Of a DNA stretch of 64,000 nucleotides, positions 57,846 to 64,000 are shown in pieces. How positions within the stretch are numbered: position 1 is the first letter of the stretch; every line of letters starts with the position of its first letter. A program made the position numbers and the translations under genes. This DNA comes from CAMPJU01 sp036675265 (GTDB lineage: Bacteria; Pseudomonadota; Gammaproteobacteria; Xanthomonadales; Xanthomonadaceae), in assembly GCA_036675265.1 (NCBI GenBank), contig JAKFFJ010000088.1, forward strand, positions 36,484-100,483, written 5' to 3'. The notes beneath the pieces were generated by a model. The model did not search any database. It saw nothing but the letters and a program-made list of their open reading frames with translations, and was not told the origin of the DNA.

Positions 57846-59395
57846 GGACGGATGCCCGCCGGCCACTGGTAGCGCACCGTGTAGGTCAGCACCGTCTCGC
57901 CTTCGGCGGGCACCGGCACCTCGAACTCCGCGTGTTGCGCGTCGCGCCGCGTGGCCGGCACCGAGCTGGCGGTGACGTCCCAGTCGCCCCAGCGCGGCAT
58001 CGGCTCGACCACGGTGATGCTGGCGTCCTCCTCGCCCGCGTTCGCCAGCGTGACCTGGAACGATTCGGTCATGGTCCGGCCCGCGCGGTCGACGTTGAAC
58101 CGCATGCGCTCGCGTTCGGCGGTGAGGTCGAACGCCGTGCCGACTTCCATCCGGATGTCCGCACCGGCCGGCGTGTGCGGCAGCGACGACTCGCCCAGGA
58201 AGTCCTCGCCGTCGAACATGCGCACGCGGCCTTCGGGCAACGCGCGGCCCAGGCCCGCGGCTTCGCTGTTCTCGAACTCGACGACCGACGCGACCGGCTG
58301 GCGGCCGGTGCTGCTGTTGAAGCCGGGCTCGATGAGCGGACGTGGCGGCAGCCACGCGGAGAGGGCCGGTTGCGTTTCGTAGCTGCGCTCGCAGGTCACG
58401 GCAGGCACCGGCGCGAACAGCGACACGCGCTCGATGGCACCGTCCGCCAGGTCGGTCCGCTCCGGCAGGTCGTAGGCGTGGTATTCGCCGGAGCGCCGCT
58501 GCGTCGGCATCGCAGACTCCATCGCCACGGGCGCGGGTGGGGGCGGCGGCGCGGCGGCCGAGTAGCGCGCCCGCTTGGCTTGCGCCTCGGGCACCCGGTT
58601 CGGGTCGCCGGCCACCAGCGTGAGCGCCGCATCCTCGAAGCGCGTCCCCGAGCGGTTGGCGACCATCGCCGACCCGGTGAGCGCCAGGCGGCAGCCGGCG
58701 CCGTCGGCCAGCCGGCCGACGTATTCGGCACGCCATGCCAGGCCGCCGGTCGGGTATTCGAAATGGAACCCCGCGGGCCCGGCTTCCTGCGCCTGCACCC
58801 GCCACCGCAACTGCGGCTCGGCGCCGGGCAGGTTGGTGGTGTCGAGCACGCTGAGGCTGTCGAACTCGCGGATCACCTTGTAGCGCCCGTCGGACAGCGC
58901 GAGCGTCAGGCCGTCGCCGGCGGCGACGAGGATGCCGTTGTCGGTCTGCCGCGCGCCACCCGACGTGTGGTCGACCGCGACCCGGCGCCCGATGGCGCGC
59001 GAGAACACCTGGCCGGCGCCGGCGAGCGGCGCCAGGTAGCGCTGCGCACCCACCGTCACGCCCGGCGTGGTGGGTCGCAGCGACGTGGCCGCGACGTCGA
59101 TGGCCTGCGGCAACTCGGCGATCGCGACGTTGTTGGCGCCGGCCTGCAACTCGAAGCGCAGGTCGCGGCTGACCAGCGCGTAGCCGGTTTCGCCGCCGCC
59201 GTAGCCTTCGGCGAGCGCCTGGTAGTCGCCGCTGTAGATGGTCAGGCGCGTGCTGCCCGGCGCATCCTGGGCATCCTCGCCCGCGTCGGCGGCGGTCGCC
59301 GGCGGCGCGGGACTGGCGGGCTTGTCTTGCGGCGCGTCGTCGTTGCAGGCGGCAAGTGCGCAGGCGAGCGCAAGCAGCGTCAAGGGTCGCTTCAT
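57842..59395 (-). CDS. DUF4139 family lipoprotein
   Basis: A 517 aa protein with a lipoprotein signal (MKRPLTLLALACALAACNDD, lipobox Cys17). It has a Pro/Ala/Asp-rich stretch up to about 48 and then a large beta-rich region with LTIYSGDYQALAEG, LRWRVQAQEAGPAGFHFEYP and GLAWRAEYVGRL. The C-terminal part (ERMRFNVDRAGRTMTESFQV, then TLANAGEEDASITVVEPMPR) belongs to DUF4139. Function unknown; probably surface or periplasmic. Divergent from the copper chaperone gene with only 40 nt between starts. Confidence 0.82.
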   Translation of the reverse strand: MKRPLTLLALACALAACNDDAPQDKPASPAPPATAADAGEDAQDAPGSTRLTIYSGDYQALAEGYGGGETGYALVSRDLRFELQAGANNVAIAELPQAIDVAATSLRPTTPGVTVGAQRYLAPLAGAGQVFSRAIGRRVAVDHTSGGARQTDNGILVAAGDGLTLALSDGRYKVIREFDSLSVLDTTNLPGAEPQLRWRVQAQEAGPAGFHFEYPTGGLAWRAEYVGRLADGAGCRLALTGSAMVANRSGTRFEDAALTLVAGDPNRVPEAQAKRARYSAAAPPPPPAPVAMESAMPTQRRSGEYHAYDLPERTDLADGAIERVSLFAPVPAVTCERSYETQPALSAWLPPRPLIEPGFNSSTGRQPVASVVEFENSEAAGLGRALPEGRVRMFDGEDFLGESSLPHTPAGADIRMEVGTAFDLTAERERMRFNVDRAGRTMTESFQVTLANAGEEDASITVVEPMPRWGDWDVTASSVPATRRDAQHAEFEVPVPAEGETVLTYTVRYQWPAGIRP

Positions 59396-59435
59396 TCAGC
59401 AGGGCTCCGGCGGGACCTGCCGGTATCATAGGCCG

Positions 59436-59864
59436 ATGCGAACGCAACCTGCCGCCGCCGCGGTCCTGCTCGGCCTGGCCCTTTCGGCGAGCGGATGCGC
59501 GCGCGATTGCGCACCCATGGTCACGGACGGCTGGATCCGTCCCGGGCCGCCATCGATGCCGATGCGGGCCGGCTTCGGGCGGATCGGGAACGATTGCCCC
59601 GTGCCACTGGCGATCGTGGGCGCCAGCAGCCCGGCCTTCGGCGATGTCGCGGTGCACGAGAGCACGGTGGTCGACGGCATCAGCAGGATGCGTGCGGTCC
59701 CGGAGCTGGTCGTGCCCGCCCACGGCGCGACGGAACTCGCGCCGGGTGGGCTGCACCTGATGCTGGCCGATCCGCGCGCGCCACTGGTGGCCGGCGAGGC
59801 CGTCGTGGTCGAGTTCGCGCTGCGCGACGGCGGCACGCTGCGCGGCGAATTCGAGGTCCGCTGA
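59436..59864 (+). CDS. PCuAC-domain periplasmic copper chaperone (lipoprotein)
   Basis: A 142 aa protein with a lipoprotein-type signal (MRTQPAAAAVLLGLALSASG then C). The PCuAC fold carries Cu(I) to cytochrome oxidase and related sites. Ligands of the H-x10-M-x21-H-x-M pattern are seen as VAVHESTVVDGISRMRAVP and GGLHLMLADP. An additional Cys (NDCPVP) and CARDCAP near the N-terminus are unusual. It is divergent from the DUF4139 lipoprotein gene and faces the uvrA end. Together with bufABC it is the second probable copper-handling unit in the window. Confidence 0.86.
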   Translation: MRTQPAAAAVLLGLALSASGCARDCAPMVTDGWIRPGPPSMPMRAGFGRIGNDCPVPLAIVGASSPAFGDVAVHESTVVDGISRMRAVPELVVPAHGATELAPGGLHLMLADPRAPLVAGEAVVVEFALRDGGTLRGEFEVR

Positions 59865-59885
59865 CCTGCGCCGCGTCGCGGCGGC

Positions 59886-62783
<2,898 letters not shown>

Positions 62784-63000
62784 CGTGAGCCGGAATCCTT
62801 TCGATCGGGGCATCGGGCCGCGCTGGGCCACGGGCCAACAAACGAGCGTAGCGAGGCCGCTCCACCGGGGCAATTCCCACGGCGCCGGCGCGCCCGGGGG
62901 ACGCGCTGGCGTTCAGGTTCCCGGCGTGCGTCCACGGCGCGGCCGGGAGGGCGCGCCGGCTGCGTTCCTACGACAACACAGGGGCGAGGGGGAGCAGGGG

Positions 63001-63555
63001 ATGGACATTCGAATGAAGCGGTTGGTGGTGGCGGGTGCGGCAGCCCTGGCGGCATGCCTGGCCACGGCATCGGCGCAGGAGGTGGAGCTGGGCACGTTCG
63101 ATGGCTGGCGGCTCTTCGAGATCCCGGGGGATGCCTGCGTGATGGTCACTCCGGCCAACCACGAGACGGCACAGGCCCGCGTCTACCTCAGGTTCGAGCC
63201 GGGGGAGACCACCGAGCTGGTGGCCGGGACGATCATCCCGATGGAGGTGCCCGATCCGGACGCAGTGGATTGGGGGCGCCTGACGCCGGCAGAGGCGGTG
63301 TACGCCTTCGGGACAGGCGCCGAGCGTGGAACGGTCCCGGGCCACCAGGCCGAGGTCCACGTCGGCTACGAGTACCTCGATCCGCACCGCGTGCGACTGG
63401 ACCTGTATTTCGACGCCGACGAGGCGATGCTGGACGCGCTGGCCCGGTCGCAGGTGTTCGCCGTGTCGATCGACGGAGACAACGGGTTTTTCGGGGTCGC
63501 CCATGCCGGACGCGCCCTGGCGGAAGCCCGCCGGTGCAGCGCCCGGCAGGATTAG
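63001..63555 (+). CDS. Secreted hypothetical protein
   Basis: A 184 aa protein not recognised. It has a clear signal peptide (MDIRMKRLVVAGAAALAACL, cleaved about after TASAQ). The mature part contains LFEIPGDACVMVTPANHETA, YLRFEPGETTELVAGTIIPM and SQVFAVSIDGDNGFFGVAHA, mostly beta strands, with two Cys that could form a disulfide. It may be a periplasmic protein resembling invasion-associated-locus-type or other small beta-rich folds, but this is unproven. GGGAGCAGGGG precedes the ATG; MKRLVV at 63013 is the alternative start. Confidence 0.7.
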   Translation: MDIRMKRLVVAGAAALAACLATASAQEVELGTFDGWRLFEIPGDACVMVTPANHETAQARVYLRFEPGETTELVAGTIIPMEVPDPDAVDWGRLTPAEAVYAFGTGAERGTVPGHQAEVHVGYEYLDPHRVRLDLYFDADEAMLDALARSQVFAVSIDGDNGFFGVAHAGRALAEARRCSARQD

Positions 63556-63597
63556 GGGCGCCCCGGCCGCAGGCCGGACAGGCGTTCAGGCCGCCAG

Positions 63598-63627
63598 TTG
63601 ACCCTAACTCGCTGAAACCCCTACAAT
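63598..63627 (+). promoter_or_regulatory. Promoter of rplU
   Basis: TTGACC (63598-63603), an 18-nt spacer and TACAAT (63622-63627) form a good sigma-70 promoter. The transcript would begin near 63634, giving a leader of about 55 nt with AGAGGAAG 8 nt or so before the rplU ATG. Confidence 0.7.
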
Positions 63628-63688
63628 TCCGCTTCTGTCCGGCCTCGACGCCGGCAGGCGACCACAATAACTACAGAGGAAGATGGTC

Positions 63689-64000
63689 ATGTACGCAGTA
63701 CTGGTCACCGGCGGCAAGCAATACCGCGTGATGGAGGGCGAGACGCTCCGCGTCGAGCTGCTCGGCGAGCACGAGGCCGGCAAGGAAATCAAGTTCGACA
63801 ACGTGCTGATGCTGGGCGACGGCGATGGCGTCAAGCTGGGCGACGACATCAAGGGTGCCACCGTCACCGCGAAGGTCGTCGGCCACGGCCGCGCCGACAA
63901 GATCCGCATCGTCAAGTTCCGCCGCCGCAAGCACCATCGCAAGCAGATGGGCCACCGGCAGCACTACACCGAAATCGAGATCACCGGCATTGCCGGTGGC
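63689..64000 (+). CDS. rplU: 50S ribosomal protein L21 (3' end cut by window)
   Basis: Binds 23S rRNA domain I near L20. The visible 104 codons start MYAVLVTGGKQYRVMEGETL, the L21 hallmark. KVVGHGRADKIRIVKFRRRK and HHRKQMGHRQHYTEIEITGI follow, and only the last few residues are missing. An ATG two codons earlier (63683) lies too close to the Shine-Dalgarno sequence, so 63689 is preferred. rpmA and obgE would be expected next, outside the window. Confidence 0.96.
   Translation, partial: MYAVLVTGGKQYRVMEGETLRVELLGEHEAGKEIKFDNVLMLGDGDGVKLGDDIKGATVTAKVVGHGRADKIRIVKFRRRKHHRKQMGHRQHYTEIEITGIAGG

Noticed and set aside
62784..63000. SOS box or ssb gene in the uvrA divergent region
   Set aside because: No palindrome like the one before lexA2 and no ssb coding sequence could be found; the downstream gene is a secreted unknown protein.

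Overview
The window is a high-GC, densely coding piece of a gammaproteobacterial chromosome, most likely from the Lysobacteraceae/Xanthomonadaceae (Lysobacter, Luteimonas or a relative). This placement is inferred from four things: the base composition; the arrangement rpsB-tsf / pyrH-frr-uppS-cdsA-dxr-rseP-bamA-lpxD-fabZ-lpxA-lpxB-rnhB-dnaE without skp; the SOS mutagenesis cassette lexA2-imuA-imuB-dnaE2; and the cluster map-glnD-dapD-arsC-like-dapE. No database comparison was possible.

Layout. Positions 1-13773 (minus strand) form one tightly coupled envelope/translation operon running from frr down to dnaE (cut by the window edge), with many ATGA, GTGA or TGATG overlaps. A CDF cation exporter (13822-14727) lies between frr and pyrH. 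A plus-strand three-gene module (15627-18546: small unknown protein, double-domain KaiC-like ATPase, histidine kinase) interrupts the usual tsf-pyrH neighbourhood. tsf and rpsB follow on the minus strand. map, glnD, dapD, an ArsC/Spx-like gene and dapE (20794-26733, plus) meet a membrane-anchored M28 peptidase and parC (minus). A tRNA-Leu(CAG), its terminator and a Phd-type antitoxin/zeta-toxin pair separate these from the divergent lexA2-imuA-imuB-dnaE2 operon (32705-38588), which has a palindromic operator next to the lexA2 start codon. Next come a CorA-type transporter, rnr, rlmB and a small membrane protein. A minus-strand block (43325-53071) holds rnt, a bufferin-like copper RiPP operon (bufABC), phoU-pstBAC, two pstS paralogues and a phosphate porin, with three PHO-box-like sites. 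The last part carries nth, crotonase-family genes, an FKBP-like protein, a DUF1289 protein, a sulfurtransferase, a DUF4139 lipoprotein, a PCuAC copper chaperone, uvrA, a secreted unknown protein and the start of rplU.

The strongest unusual signal is two families of short palindromic repeats, A (core GCCGCCATGGCGGC) and B (GTCATTCCCGCGAAGGCGGGAATCCA). They lie in intergenic gaps but also inside reading frames. They are read in frame in lexA2 (the linker between its two domains), imuB, sseA (the linker between two rhodanese domains) and bufC, and they make up the N-terminus of the ArsC-like protein and possibly of PstC. Family A has no stop in any of six frames and family B in five of six, so copies can be tolerated as protein-coding insertions. 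Other points of interest are the bufferin precursor with two EF-hand motifs between its Cys clusters, and the antiparallel KaiC/kinase module.
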